Source: Nitrospira sp. (GTDB lineage Bacteria; Nitrospirota; Nitrospiria; Nitrospirales; Nitrospiraceae). From it: a DNA stretch of 64,000 nt. The DNA lies in assembly GCA_022226935.1 (NCBI GenBank), contig CP092081.1, forward strand, positions 2,368,627 through 2,432,626, written 5' to 3'. The notes beneath the pieces were generated by a model that saw only the letters and a list, made by a program, of their open reading frames with translations, was not told the DNA's origin and ran no database searches. Positions 50,893 to 60,824 of this stretch are shown in pieces; position 1 is the stretch's first letter; each line of letters begins with the position of its first letter. The translations under genes and the position numbers were made by a program.

Positions 50893-50988
50893 GCGAGGCG
50901 GCAGGCCTACGCTCGACTGCGCGCGTCGAACGAGGTCCTTCCCTGGGCGCGCGTTCCGCGAGCAGAGAGCATAGGTCTGCCGCCTCGC
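50893..50988. repeat. Long inverted repeat upstream of the RnfD-like gene
   Basis: Arms of 22 bp (50893-50914 and 50967-50988) match except for two positions: GCGAGGCGGCAGGCCTACGC against the complement of the second arm. The loop is about 52 bp and GC-rich. It lies 58 bp upstream of the ATG at 51046. Possible attenuator, terminator or RNA element. Confidence 0.5.
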
Positions 50989-51045
50989 GCCCCCCTTCTG
51001 AAAGGATTCCCCGATTCATTCCATACCCTCCGTAAAGGAGGAATT

Positions 51046-53289
51046 ATGGAGCACCACCAAGCCATTCCTACATCGGACCTGTCAGCATCTCGGTCGGATC
51101 CCCGCTACTACCAAATCGCAAGCCTGAGCACCCTTCTCATCTATGGTCTGTGCTGGCTCCACTTCGATCTGTCGATCTGGCAGATTGCGGTGACGATCGG
51201 AACCGCATTGCTGACTCAATGCGTCGGGACCGTCCTCGTCAAGCTTCCGGCCTTCGATCCCAAGAGCGCCCTGATTTCTTCACTGTCATTGTGCCTCCTG
51301 TTGCGCACCGATAATCTCAGCGTCGCCGCATTGGCCGCCCTCATCGCCATCGGCAGCAAGTTTATCCTTCGCTGGCATGACAAACACCTCTTCAATCCGA
51401 CCAATCTGGCCTTGACCGTGATGCTCGGCAACGGGCTCGGATGGATCTCGCCGGGTCAATGGGGGCAGGCCGCCTGGCTCGCCTTTCTCATCGCCTGCCT
51501 GGGGAGTTTGGTGGTCACCCGCGCCGCACGCGCCGATGTCACGCTGGCGTTCCTCGCCTGTTATGTCGGGCTCCTGTTCGCGCGGGCAGTTCGACTCGGT
51601 GATCCAGTCACGATCCCACTCCATCAGATCGAAAGCGGCGCCCTGCTCATCTTTGCCTTCTTCATGATCTCGGACCCGAAGACGACGCCGGATTCACGCA
51701 TCGGCCGTATCGTCTATGCGCTCCTCGTGTCTTTGGCTGCGCTCTATGTGCAATTCGGACTATTCAGGCCGAACGGGCCGCTCTGGGGGCTCATCGCCTG
51801 CGCGCCGTTGGTGCCGGTGATCGATCACCTACTTCCCGGCTCGCGCTACCACTGGGCACGCGCTTCCACCGGTGCGTCTCCTCACTCGGCGCCACAACTA
51901 GTCCACAATCTCAGCCCTGTTCTGTCATCAACCAAGGAGGTTCCTATGCGACGCGCCATCGTTCCGTCATTATTTCTTACCTTGGGCCTGCTCGCCTGGG
52001 GTGGCGACGCCTCAGCCTTCTGCGGCTTTTACGTCGGCAAGGCCGATACAAAGCTGTTCAATAAGGCCTCCGAGGTGGCCATCGCGCGGCACGACAACAA
52101 AACCGTGATCACGATGGCCAATGATTTCAAGGGCGACGTGAAGGAGTTCGCGCTGGTGGTGCCGGTCCCGACCATCTTGGAGAAAGAACAGATCCACGTC
52201 GGCGATCCGGCCCTGCTGAAACATCTGGCCGATTACTCGGCGCCTCGGCTGGTGGAATACTTCGACCAGAATCCCTGCCTCCGCTACGAGCTGATGGAAC
52301 GCCGCAGCATGGACGCCATGAAGAACGTGGCGCCGGCGGCCGCTCCGCGTGAGCGCGACAAGGCCCTGGGCGTGACGGTGGAGGCACAGTATACGGTCGG
52401 TGAATACGACATCCTCATCCTCTCCGGCAAGGAAAGCAGCGGCTTGGAAATCTGGCTGACCGAGAACGGCTACCGCATCCCACAAGGCGCGTCGGCAGTC
52501 CTGCAGAGTTATCTCAAACAGGGCATGAAATTCTTCGTCGCGAAGGTGAACCTGGGAGAACAGACTAAGCTCGGCCTGACGCACCTCCGCCCGCTGCAAA
52601 TCGCGTTTGAATCGCCCAAGTTCATGCTGCCCATCCGGCTCGGCACGGTCAACGCCGACGGCGCGCAGGAATTATTCGTCTATTTCCTCACGAAGCAGGG
52701 CCGCGTCGAAACCACGAACTACCGGACGGTGCGGTTGCCGGACGCGCAGGAGATCCCGCTCTACGTGAAGGATACGTTCGGCTCCTTCTACCGCGACCTC
52801 TTCAGCCAACAGGTGAAGCGCGAACACGAGCGCGGCGTTTTCATGGAATATGCCTGGGATATGAACTGGTGTGATCCCTGCGCGGCTGATCCCTTGTCGG
52901 CCGAAGAGTTGCGCAGTCTCGGGGTGTTTTGGCAGGAAAGCACCGGCCGGATGGGGAAAGGCAGGCCGATGGCGCACAACGTCTTTCTGACCAGATTGCA
53001 CGTCCGCTACGACGCCGCGCATTTTCCTGAAGATCTGATGTTCCAGGAGACATCGGACCGCGGCAATTTCCAGGCGCGCTATATCTTGCGCCACCCGTGG
53101 ACCGGGACCGACGACTGCGCGGCCGCGACGGCTTACCGCCAACAATTGCGGGAGCGGCACGAACGCGAGGCCCAGACCCTGGCCTCACTGACCGGTTGGA
53201 ATATCAGCGAGATCCGCAACACCATGAACTTGGCATCACTGCCGGCGGATGGGGAGAAGAAATGGTATCAGCGGTTGTGGAATAACTAG
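51046..53289 (+). CDS. Joined open frame: RnfD-like membrane protein and DUF2330 protein
   Basis: One frame of 747 codons without a stop. Residues 1-290 form a membrane domain with about nine helices and the block ISDPKTTPDS (208-217), typical of RnfD/NqrB-like proteins, though the usual flavin-binding Thr context is altered. Residues 301-747 begin with Met301 (ATG at 51946) preceded by AAGGAGG five bases upstream, then a signal peptide ending SAFC and a DUF2330 domain (GFYVGKADTKLFNKASEVAIARH..., FALVVPVPT, and TDDC near the end). Both halves are complete proteins. Either it is a genuine fusion or two genes that lost an intervening stop. The ATG has a GGAGG site. An inverted repeat lies upstream. 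Confidence 0.8.
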   Translation: MEHHQAIPTSDLSASRSDPRYYQIASLSTLLIYGLCWLHFDLSIWQIAVTIGTALLTQCVGTVLVKLPAFDPKSALISSLSLCLLLRTDNLSVAALAALIAIGSKFILRWHDKHLFNPTNLALTVMLGNGLGWISPGQWGQAAWLAFLIACLGSLVVTRAARADVTLAFLACYVGLLFARAVRLGDPVTIPLHQIESGALLIFAFFMISDPKTTPDSRIGRIVYALLVSLAALYVQFGLFRPNGPLWGLIACAPLVPVIDHLLPGSRYHWARASTGASPHSAPQLVHNLSPVLSSTKEVPMRRAIVPSLFLTLGLLAWGGDASAFCGFYVGKADTKLFNKASEVAIARHDNKTVITMANDFKGDVKEFALVVPVPTILEKEQIHVGDPALLKHLADYSAPRLVEYFDQNPCLRYELMERRSMDAMKNVAPAAAPRERDKALGVTVEAQYTVGEYDILILSGKESSGLEIWLTENGYRIPQGASAVLQSYLKQGMKFFVAKVNLGEQTKLGLTHLRPLQIAFESPKFMLPIRLGTVNADGAQELFVYFLTKQGRVETTNYRTVRLPDAQEIPLYVKDTFGSFYRDLFSQQVKREHERGVFMEYAWDMNWCDPCAADPLSAEELRSLGVFWQESTGRMGKGRPMAHNVFLTRLHVRYDAAHFPEDLMFQETSDRGNFQARYILRHPWTGTDDCAAATAYRQQLRERHEREAQTLASLTGWNISEIRNTMNLASLPADGEKKWYQRLWNN
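51934..51948 (+). promoter_or_regulatory. Internal ribosome binding site and ATG of the DUF2330 domain
   Basis: AAGGAGG (51934-51940), TTCCT and ATG (51946-51948), in frame with the upstream RnfD-like frame and directly before a signal peptide. Independent translation of a 447-residue DUF2330 protein is therefore likely. Confidence 0.75.
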
Positions 53290-53303
53290 CAGCGGACAGA
53301 AAT

Positions 53304-53328
53304 CGGAGGCCGGAATAGCCGGCCTCCG
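53304..53328. terminator. Terminator-like hairpin between convergent genes
   Basis: CGGAGGCCGG, loop AATAG, CCGGCCTCCG: a perfect 10-bp stem between the stops at 53289 (+) and 53372 (-). No T-run. Confidence 0.65.
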
Positions 53329-53371
53329 AAACGCCACCCTCTCTGTCCTCAGATTCGATATCGGGCAGGAA

Positions 53372-53812
53372 TTACTTCGTGGCGCAATCGCCCGTGCGTT
53401 TGCCGTCCACCTTCATCGTCACCGACAAGGCCTTGTCGCCTTTGGGCGTCGCTTTGCGGACGACAGAAAAACCGGTGTTGGAAACCGTGCCTTCCACGCG
53501 GGTGATCGCGTAGACGCCTTCAATATCGTAACTGACCGTCCCGCCATGCATCGACACGTTCATGACCTTGTTCGCCGGATTGGGTTTGAATCCGTTTAAA
53601 GCATAATAATTAAACACCGCATCGGGATTGGCCAGGTGTTCCTCCTTCACGCATCGGGTATGGGTGTCCGGCTTGCCCGCCTCGCCGCTGCTGCTTTCGG
53701 TCACCGCCGTCACCTGATACTCACCCGGCTTCAGAGGGACCGCCTCTGCTCGCACCGTCGGCGCCGCGCAGAGAATTCCCGCCATCGCACACAGCCCCAT
53801 ACTTACCTTCAT
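53372..53812 (-). CDS. DUF3617 family exported protein
   Basis: 146 residues. Signal peptide to about VRAEA. The DUF3617 hallmarks are GEYQVTAVTESSSG, TRCVKEEHLANPD (Cys) and KRTGDCATK at the C-terminus, where two Cys probably form a disulfide. Small periplasmic protein of unknown function found widely in Gram-negative bacteria. It ends 83 bp from the convergent DUF2330 gene. Confidence 0.8.
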   Translation of the reverse strand: MKVSMGLCAMAGILCAAPTVRAEAVPLKPGEYQVTAVTESSSGEAGKPDTHTRCVKEEHLANPDAVFNYYALNGFKPNPANKVMNVSMHGGTVSYDIEGVYAITRVEGTVSNTGFSVVRKATPKGDKALSVTMKVDGKRTGDCATK

Positions 53813-54067
53813 CGTCAGCCCTCCTTGTAATACCGGGGTGCGTCTGCTCCTGGCTCATCACAGCGACCAGGCCGCCTCGCCCGAATTCGTGCCCCATCAA
53901 GGACCCGGCGATTGTGCTGATGCCTGGGGATATTGTCAACCGTTACCTCCAACGAACAGACCTCCTGGTCCGTTAGAACAGGCACCGTCCTAGGCTCATT
54001 TCCGTGCCGACTATGCTATAGTCGGCCCCCATCACCTCCATATCGCCGCATGAAAGGAGCACTACGT

Positions 54068-54463
54068 ATGACAGGGACTCGTCGCTCGCTCATCGCCGCA
54101 GTCAGCGGACTTTCACTCCTGGCGTTACTGTCAGCCTGTTCCTTCAAAGCCACGTTCAAAGAGACCACCGACACCACCTCGAATATCACCGGCACCACGT
54201 CCGGGCGTATCTGGTGGAATGAAGACGGCCTGCTGAAATCTGAGCACAAGATGGCCGCCTTCACCGCCTACAATGCAGAGAACGTGGAAGCTGATGCGGC
54301 GCGGGGTCACGGCGAATATCTCGCGTCGTTGGATGCGCTCGCCGATCTATCGGAGGCAGCGGCGTTTCAACCGGCGGCGCAAGCTGCCTTCAGCCGCTGG
54401 AGCCAAGCCGGCTCGTTGTCGGCCACGGAACTGGTCAAGGCCTTACAAGCCGCGCACCGCTGA
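54068..54463 (+). CDS. Small lipoprotein, DUF3015-like
   Basis: 131 residues from the ATG at 54068 (AAGGAG seven bases upstream). Lipobox LLSAC. The mature part has TTSGRIWWNEDG and, near the C-terminus, ARGHGEYLASL, which resembles the end of DUF3015 proteins. The role is unknown. The universal stress gene follows with a 61-bp gap. Confidence 0.6.
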   Translation: MTGTRRSLIAAVSGLSLLALLSACSFKATFKETTDTTSNITGTTSGRIWWNEDGLLKSEHKMAAFTAYNAENVEADAARGHGEYLASLDALADLSEAAAFQPAAQAAFSRWSQAGSLSATELVKALQAAHR

Positions 54464-54524
54464 CGCAGAGCCCGATCACCGGACAATCACGACACACCGC
54501 ACCTCACCGGAGTTCGATAAGGAT

Positions 54525-55379
54525 ATGAACGCGCCGCGCAATCCCCTCGCGATCCATCGGATCTTTCACCCTACGGATTTTTCGCAGGACAGTCAGGTGG
54601 CATTCGTCCATGCGCTCAAACTGGCGTTGGTCTTTCGCGCCGAACTGACCATCATGCATGTGGACCCTGACGTCTCGCCGGAAGGGTTCGAAGATTTTCC
54701 CCGCATCCGGCCGACGCTCGCGCAATGGGGACTCCTCCCGGAATCCAGTTCGAAAAGCGATGTGACCACGCTCGGCATCCGGATCAGAAAGGTTCGCGCC
54801 CTGGCCGCCGATGCCAAGCAGGCCATCATGCATCATCTGACCGCCGCGCCGACCGATCTCATGGTCCTGGCCACACACAAACACGAGGGATTTGCCGGAT
54901 GGATCCATCATGCGGTCGCGGAACCCGTTTCACGCGAAATGCATGTCACCACGCTGTTCGTGCCGTCCAACGTGGCAGGATTTGTCTCTCGCACCACCGG
55001 CGACACCTCGCTGCATCGGGTGCTTCTGCCGATCTCAAGCCACCCGTCGTCTCAACCAGCCATCGATGCCGCGACCGTGTTGGTTTCTCAACTGAGCGCG
55101 CCACCGGTCACGATGACCCTTATCCATGCAGGTGCGGAAGGCGATGTTGAAGCGCTGGCACTTCCGCAGAAGGCGGACTGGTCCTGGAATCAGTTGTTTG
55201 GAAAAGGCGATCCCGTCGAATGGATTCTCGCGGCAGGCGCCGAGTTCGATGTGGATTTGATTGTGATGGCGACCAAAGGGCAGGACAGCTTGCTCGATAT
55301 GCTGCGCGGCAGCACCACGGAACGGGTCTTGCGCGGTGCGCGATGCCCCTTACTCGCTATTCCTGCGCCGCTGATCTGA
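54525..55379 (+). CDS. Tandem universal stress protein (UspA family)
   Basis: 284 residues from the ATG at 54525. Two UspA folds: the first with FHPTDFSQDSQVAFVHALKLA and MVLATHKHEGFAGWIHHAVAE, the second ending LIVMATKGQDSLLDMLRGSTTERVLRGARCPLLAIP (GxTTExVL near the ATP-binding loop). USPs support survival under stress and often bind ATP. The stop is immediately next to the convergent lhr gene. Confidence 0.88.
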   Translation: MNAPRNPLAIHRIFHPTDFSQDSQVAFVHALKLALVFRAELTIMHVDPDVSPEGFEDFPRIRPTLAQWGLLPESSSKSDVTTLGIRIRKVRALAADAKQAIMHHLTAAPTDLMVLATHKHEGFAGWIHHAVAEPVSREMHVTTLFVPSNVAGFVSRTTGDTSLHRVLLPISSHPSSQPAIDAATVLVSQLSAPPVTMTLIHAGAEGDVEALALPQKADWSWNQLFGKGDPVEWILAAGAEFDVDLIVMATKGQDSLLDMLRGSTTERVLRGARCPLLAIPAPLI

Positions 55380-58300
55380 TTAGGATCGCACGTCCCGTTG
55401 TGCCACTTGGAGGATCGGCGGCTCCTGCCGATCCTTCGCACTTCGCCCGGTCACGGTGCGGATGACGACGCCCTCGCGAAATACCACAAAGTTCGATGGG
55501 ACAGCCGCGATACGAGGTCCCGGAAGAATGATCCCGGCCAAGTTCAAGGGGTCAGCCGCTGAAATTTTGATCTCCTGCTGAGTGGCGGTGCCGGGACGCT
55601 TTTTCAATGCCCGCAAGGCTTCCAACGCCTCCGGCAAAGCGAACTGTTCTCCCGTGAACCCGCTGACGAACCGCCCCCCACGCAACTCTCCCGTCGATTC
55701 CAGACGCCGGTAACAGATCAACAGATCCCGCCAGGAAGGCACGATCGATTCACGTGCCAACAGGTCTCGGAATACCACGCCATATCGCTGCAGCAGTTGC
55801 CGCGCAATACGTTCCGTCGCCTGCGCCGTTTGTGAAGCACCAAAAACATGAGCGGGCGAAGACGGTGATCGCAAGTCCGCCAAGGACTGACGATCGCCCT
55901 GCGATTGTCCGATGGCGGGCCTCAGGAGCGACCAGCGTCCGCCGACGTGGCGGGGTCGGCGGTTCCGATCGGACGCCTCCGCGCGACGTCGCCGGGGATC
56001 GATGAGCGCTCGCAGATTGTCGAATCCATCGGCCGTGACCAGCCCGGCCGCGACCAATTCCCAAAGCCCGTCCTCCACTTCCGACGCCAACAAACGAGTA
56101 CCGTGCAGCAGCTCGCTGAAAAAGCTCGCACCACGCTCCTGCAGACAACGGCAAATGGCCTGAGCCGAGGGGCTGAGTTTGGAGGAAAGATCCAGTCGTG
56201 CCAAATCCTCTCCGGCCGCCTCCAGCAGGACCGCAGCGTCTTCTCGCGCAAAGAGACTGACGGGCGCGACCCGCGTCGGCACCACGCGCCGTCCCGGCAA
56301 CACCGTAAGCTCCTGCATGAGCCGTGGATGCGGCGTGACACGTCCCCACATCAGCGCGCCGCCCAAACAGAGCCGGTCCAGCCATTCCGGCTGATACTTC
56401 GCCAGACGAATCCGAAGAATCTGCGCTTCCCAGGCCGATGCGGCGGCCTCGAATCCTCCGAGCTGTTTCGCCACCTCGAGTAGTCCGGCCTCTCCATGGA
56501 GACGCGCCCCCGGTGACGCGTGCTGCCACTGGAATAGAAACCGCATGAACTCGGCAGCAGTGACGGGTTCAATCTCCTTGCGGAGTCGACCCACCGTGAG
56601 ACGGTGAATTCTGGCCAACAGGCGTCGATGACACCACTCCACCTCCCCATCCGTGATGTGTGAGGACTGCGTTGAAAACCGCCCTCGCAGGACGTGGCCT
56701 TGCGCTTCGAGTCTTACCATCGCCCCATCGATATCCTGCACGGCCAGGTCCAGGCGCTCAGCCAGATCGGCGGACGTGACTGGCCCCACACTTTCCATCC
56801 ACCCTAAGACAATGCGCTGCAACACGTCTTCCCGTTCCAGCGCGATCTCCTGGGTCGGTGCCGACTCCGGATCGATCCGGGCATCCGGAAATAGCAGGCC
56901 CCCGTAGTGATGATTCTCCGCGGCCAACCATCCCCGTTTGCTGTCGCCCTGCCACAGCGTGGCAATCCGGCCTGTGGTCTCGAGCCTCGGCACCAGCAGG
57001 TCCCACCCCGGCATACAGGCGCAGGGCACCCAGCCGAGCGTCAGCAGCGCATCGTGCAATTCCTCCGCATCACGCACATCGGGCCAGGATTCTTCTCTGA
57101 CTTGATCGATGGCCGACTGGTCCAACGCGCCCATCTCACCAGCCAGCGCGGCTGGGAGCGTACGTCGCATATCCACGGCCCGTGCCCGGCGTTCTTCAAG
57201 CGGCGCATCGTCGAGATACGCATAGGGATTGGCGTTTAAGATCTCGTGGCAGAAAGCGGACGGCATCGGGGTATCGACGGCGACGCAGGCAATCGCGCCC
57301 GACTCGATGCGATTCAGCACCGCTGCCAACCCGTCGATGTCCATCGCTTCCGTCAGACAATCCCGGATCGTTTCCTGCGCCAACGGATGGTCAGGGATCT
57401 GACGTTCCGTACGTTCCCCTTGGAAATTGTCCTGGCAGGCAATGGCATCGGGGAACACGGCAGCCAGGAGATCTTCGGCGCGCATACGTTGAATCTGAGG
57501 CGGCACCCGCTTTCCTCCGGCAAACCGGAGCAACGCCAAGGCTCGCGACGCATTCCACCGCCACCGCGTCATGAACATCGGCGCCTGCAGCACGGCCTGG
57601 GTCAACACCTCACGCAGAGTCTTGACGTTCAGAAAGGCGAAGACCGTCTCGAGCGGGAAACTGTGCTTTTCGCCCAGCGACAGCACGATCCCTTCATCCG
57701 TCGCGGCGGCTTGCAATTCAAAATCGAAGGTCACACAAAAGCGTTTCCGCAGGGCCAGCCCCCAGGCGCGATTCACCCTGCCGCCGAACGGAGCATGAAT
57801 GACCAGCTGCATGCCTCCGCTTTCATCGAAGAATCGTTCCGCCACGATCGTATGTTGCGTGGGCACCGTCCCCAGAACGGACTTCCCGGCCAGGATATAG
57901 TGAACCGCCTGTTCCGCCCCCCGCTGATCGAGACCGCATTCCTGCTTGAGCCATTGCACGGGCGGCGCGGAAGGAGGAGGCTCCGGTACAGTTGGATCGA
58001 GACGTTGATCGAGATCGGCTCGGAGGCGCGCCACTTCCGCAGACAAATCCGCCGTGCGCGCCGGCGCTTCGCCGCGCCAGAACGGAATAGTCGGCGGCGC
58101 ACCCTGCGCATCTTCGACACGCATCTTGCCGGTTTCGACACCCTTGATGCGCCAAGACGTGTTCCCCAATAGGATAATGTCTCCCGCCAGACTCTCGACG
58201 GCGAAGTCTTCATCGACGGATCCCACCACCGTGCCGTCCGGTTCGGCAATCACGGCATAATTGGCGGTATCGGGAATGGCGCCGCCGGAGGTAATGGCGG

Positions 58301-59831
58301 CTAATCTGGCCCCGCGACGCCCGCGGATCTGACGGTTGATACGGTCGTGATGCAGATAGGCTCGCCCCCGGCCCCGGCTGGTCGCGTATCCGTCGGCCAG
58401 CATGGCGACCACCGCATCGAACGTCTCACGGCTCAGGTCGCGAAAGGGCATGGCCTTGCGGCACAACTCATACAATGCCGTCTCGTCCCAGGCCTGGGTG
58501 GCCGCCGCCGCGACGATCTGTTGCGCCAGGACATCAAGCGGCGCGGGCGGCACCTCAATGTGGTCCAACACACCGGCTCTGATCGAGCGGATCAGCGCGG
58601 CACATTCGATCAACTCGTCGCGTGTGGTGGCAAAGAGGCGGCCTTTCGGGATGGCATGCACCCAATGGCCGGCCCGGCCGACACGCTGTAAACAAGTCGC
58701 GATGGACCGGGGTGATCCAATTTGGCAGACCAGATCGACCGTTCCGACATCGATGCCGAGTTCCAGCGAGGCCGTCGCGACGACCACTCGCACGGCCCCG
58801 GTCTTCAATCGATCTTCCGCCGACAGGCGAATTTCCCGCGACAAGCTCCCGTGGTGGGCCGCCACGACACCTTCACCCAGATGGCGCAGCCGCTCTTCCA
58901 AGTAGTGCGAGACCCGCTCGGCCAGGCGGCGCGTATTCACGAAGACCAGCGTGGAGCGATGCGCGTCGACCAGCGCGGCAATCCGATCGTAGATATCGCT
59001 CCAGATCGCATTCGTCGCTACGGGACCGAGCTCATCCTTCGGGACTTCGACCGCCAGATCCATGTCGCGGCGATGGCCGACATCGATGATCGCTACCTCG
59101 TTCGCCACCGGCATGGCGTCGCCTGAACGCCCGTCTGCGATTTCCTCATGCCGTGTCACTGGAGAGGTCGACCGGTTCCCCACTAAGAAGTGTCCCATCC
59201 GCTCAATCGGACGTTGGGTAGCAGACAAGCCGATCCGCTGAACGACGCCACCGGCCAGCGCCGCCACACGCTCCAATGACAGGGCCAAATGCGCCCCTCG
59301 CTTGTTCGGAGCGACGGCATGGACCTCATCGACAATGACCGTGCGCACCGTCTTCAGCATCGCCCGACTCTTTTCCGCGGTCAGCAGAATGAACAGGGAT
59401 TCAGGCGTGGTAATCAGGATATGCGGCGGACGCCGCAGCATCTGCTGCCGCTCGGTCATCGGCGTGTCGCCGGTCCGTACGATGACCCGCAGGTCGGGCA
59501 ACAGCAGTCCCGCGGAGAGGGCCGCCTGACCAATCTCGAGAAGCGGTTGCTGCAGGTTTTTTTGCACATCGTTGCTGAGCGCTTTAAGGGGCGAGACATA
59601 GAGGATTTGTGTTTCGTCACGCAGGTCGCAGCGCAGCGCCTGCTGAAACAGCCGGTCGATACAAGACAGAAACGCTGCCAGGGTCTTTCCTGACCCGGTC
59701 GGGGCGGAAATCAGCAGATCACGCCCGGACTGGATCTCAGGCCAGGCCTGCTGTTGCACGTCAGTCGCGACCGTAAATTTTGCGGTGAACCATTCAGCGA
59801 TGATGGGATGAAAGGGAAGAGCCGGTATCAT
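55380..59831 (-). CDS. lhr: Large ATP-dependent helicase Lhr
   Basis: 1483 residues from the ATG at 59831. The helicase core holds Walker A APTGSGKT, the Walker B-type DEVH box, SATQRP (motif III) and the second RecA lobe with VFVNTRRLAERVSHYLEE, VVATASLELGIDVGTVDL and QRVGRAGH. After it come the winged-helix and Lhr-core domain and an extended C-terminal region of about 600 residues. Lhr unwinds nucleic acids in repair. Coding strand and convergent USP gene share their ends exactly. The upstream 12-codon extension (to 59867) is not supported. Confidence 0.92.
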   Translation of the reverse strand: MIPALPFHPIIAEWFTAKFTVATDVQQQAWPEIQSGRDLLISAPTGSGKTLAAFLSCIDRLFQQALRCDLRDETQILYVSPLKALSNDVQKNLQQPLLEIGQAALSAGLLLPDLRVIVRTGDTPMTERQQMLRRPPHILITTPESLFILLTAEKSRAMLKTVRTVIVDEVHAVAPNKRGAHLALSLERVAALAGGVVQRIGLSATQRPIERMGHFLVGNRSTSPVTRHEEIADGRSGDAMPVANEVAIIDVGHRRDMDLAVEVPKDELGPVATNAIWSDIYDRIAALVDAHRSTLVFVNTRRLAERVSHYLEERLRHLGEGVVAAHHGSLSREIRLSAEDRLKTGAVRVVVATASLELGIDVGTVDLVCQIGSPRSIATCLQRVGRAGHWVHAIPKGRLFATTRDELIECAALIRSIRAGVLDHIEVPPAPLDVLAQQIVAAAATQAWDETALYELCRKAMPFRDLSRETFDAVVAMLADGYATSRGRGRAYLHHDRINRQIRGRRGARLAAITSGGAIPDTANYAVIAEPDGTVVGSVDEDFAVESLAGDIILLGNTSWRIKGVETGKMRVEDAQGAPPTIPFWRGEAPARTADLSAEVARLRADLDQRLDPTVPEPPPSAPPVQWLKQECGLDQRGAEQAVHYILAGKSVLGTVPTQHTIVAERFFDESGGMQLVIHAPFGGRVNRAWGLALRKRFCVTFDFELQAAATDEGIVLSLGEKHSFPLETVFAFLNVKTLREVLTQAVLQAPMFMTRWRWNASRALALLRFAGGKRVPPQIQRMRAEDLLAAVFPDAIACQDNFQGERTERQIPDHPLAQETIRDCLTEAMDIDGLAAVLNRIESGAIACVAVDTPMPSAFCHEILNANPYAYLDDAPLEERRARAVDMRRTLPAALAGEMGALDQSAIDQVREESWPDVRDAEELHDALLTLGWVPCACMPGWDLLVPRLETTGRIATLWQGDSKRGWLAAENHHYGGLLFPDARIDPESAPTQEIALEREDVLQRIVLGWMESVGPVTSADLAERLDLAVQDIDGAMVRLEAQGHVLRGRFSTQSSHITDGEVEWCHRRLLARIHRLTVGRLRKEIEPVTAAEFMRFLFQWQHASPGARLHGEAGLLEVAKQLGGFEAAASAWEAQILRIRLAKYQPEWLDRLCLGGALMWGRVTPHPRLMQELTVLPGRRVVPTRVAPVSLFAREDAAVLLEAAGEDLARLDLSSKLSPSAQAICRCLQERGASFFSELLHGTRLLASEVEDGLWELVAAGLVTADGFDNLRALIDPRRRRAEASDRNRRPRHVGGRWSLLRPAIGQSQGDRQSLADLRSPSSPAHVFGASQTAQATERIARQLLQRYGVVFRDLLARESIVPSWRDLLICYRRLESTGELRGGRFVSGFTGEQFALPEALEALRALKKRPGTATQQEIKISAADPLNLAGIILPGPRIAAVPSNFVVFREGVVIRTVTGRSAKDRQEPPILQVAQRDVRS

Positions 59832-59990
59832 CGGACGATCGTAACACAACCGCCACCGGCAGAACATGCGTTCGGCTCGTTGCGCTGTACGGTGGCTGGA
59901 GTGGCAGGCGCCGAAGGTGGGAACCTCTACGGAATGGGCGGCCGTGCGGAGAGCGCCGAGACCCTGCCGGTTCAGCAGGCCAGGCCGACC

Positions 59991-60194
59991 TCATTGTTCC
60001 CCATAGGTTTTCAAAATGTCATACGACAACCGGCATTCACTGCAGTAGTTTCTCGAAAACCGCACCTGGGTTGGCGACACCACATGCCGCGCCAGGTAAC
60101 TCGGGAAATCGACCCAACAATTCGTTCCCCTGGGGGAAAATCCATCGTCACAAACCCTGCGGCACAACTCACACATCGGTACGACTCGGACCAT
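59991..60194 (-). CDS. Cys-rich mini-protein (67 aa)
   Basis: Start ATG at 60194 with AAGGAG nearby. It carries CELCRRVC near residue 8, a Cys in NCWVDF and CSEC near the end, the arrangement of a zinc ribbon-like domain. It is next to the receiver gene on the same strand, 49 bp downstream. Function unknown; a metal-binding accessory is plausible. Confidence 0.6.
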   Translation of the reverse strand: MVRVVPMCELCRRVCDDGFSPRGTNCWVDFPSYLARHVVSPTQVRFSRNYCSECRLSYDILKTYGEQ

Positions 60195-60242
60195 CGTCGG
60201 TCTCCTTTTGCGCGAATCTGAGTGCGTGCATGCATGCGGCCG

Positions 60243-60674
60243 CTACTTTTTCTTCGGGCGCCCTACCCGCTTGTATAAATCGTCCGGACAACAGACTCGC
60301 TCACCATCCAGCACCCGACGCAAATAATGGCCGGGGTCCACCGTCCGGTGTTTGACCAAATACCCCATCGCGCCGACTTCAAAAGCTGCCGTCACATACG
60401 CGGCCTCTTCGTGGGAGGAAAAAAACACGACCCTACTGTCCGGCAACGCCTCCTGAAGCTGCCGGCCCACGGACAGGCCGTCGAGAAACGAGAGGGAAAA
60501 ATCCAGGATGACCAACTCAGGGGCAAGACGTTTTGCCGCCAGGACCAAGGCTTCCCCCTCGGTTTCCGAGCCAACGACGTCAAAGTGAGACTCCAAGAGA
60601 ATCTCGAGAAATGCCAACATGGAGCGGGAGGAATCACCGATCAGCACACGGGGACGGGAAATCTTTTTTCTCAT
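60243..60674 (-). CDS. Stand-alone receiver-domain response regulator
   Basis: 143 residues, one receiver domain and nothing else apart from a basic tail. Phospho-acceptor Asp58, upstream acidic Asp14, Ser86/Ser87 and Lys108 are in canonical places, so it should be phosphorylatable. No output domain. It lies near the 60825 regulator and 61466 kinase, but separated by 150 bp, so it could be a phosphate sink or a protein-protein output. Confidence 0.85.
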   Translation of the reverse strand: MRKKISRPRVLIGDSSRSMLAFLEILLESHFDVVGSETEGEALVLAAKRLAPELVILDFSLSFLDGLSVGRQLQEALPDSRVVFFSSHEEAAYVTAAFEVGAMGYLVKHRTVDPGHYLRRVLDGERVCCPDDLYKRVGRPKKK

Positions 60675-60824
60675 AGTCCTACGAGTCTCTGCTTAGAAAA
60701 TGGATGCGTATAGTAGGGAAGTGAAGGGTAAACCACACGCGTAACAAGACGAGGTTATGCGCTAAAAAAATACTAGATGAAATACTGGTATTCAGGGAAG
60801 ACGCGGGGGGATCCGAGAAGCGGA

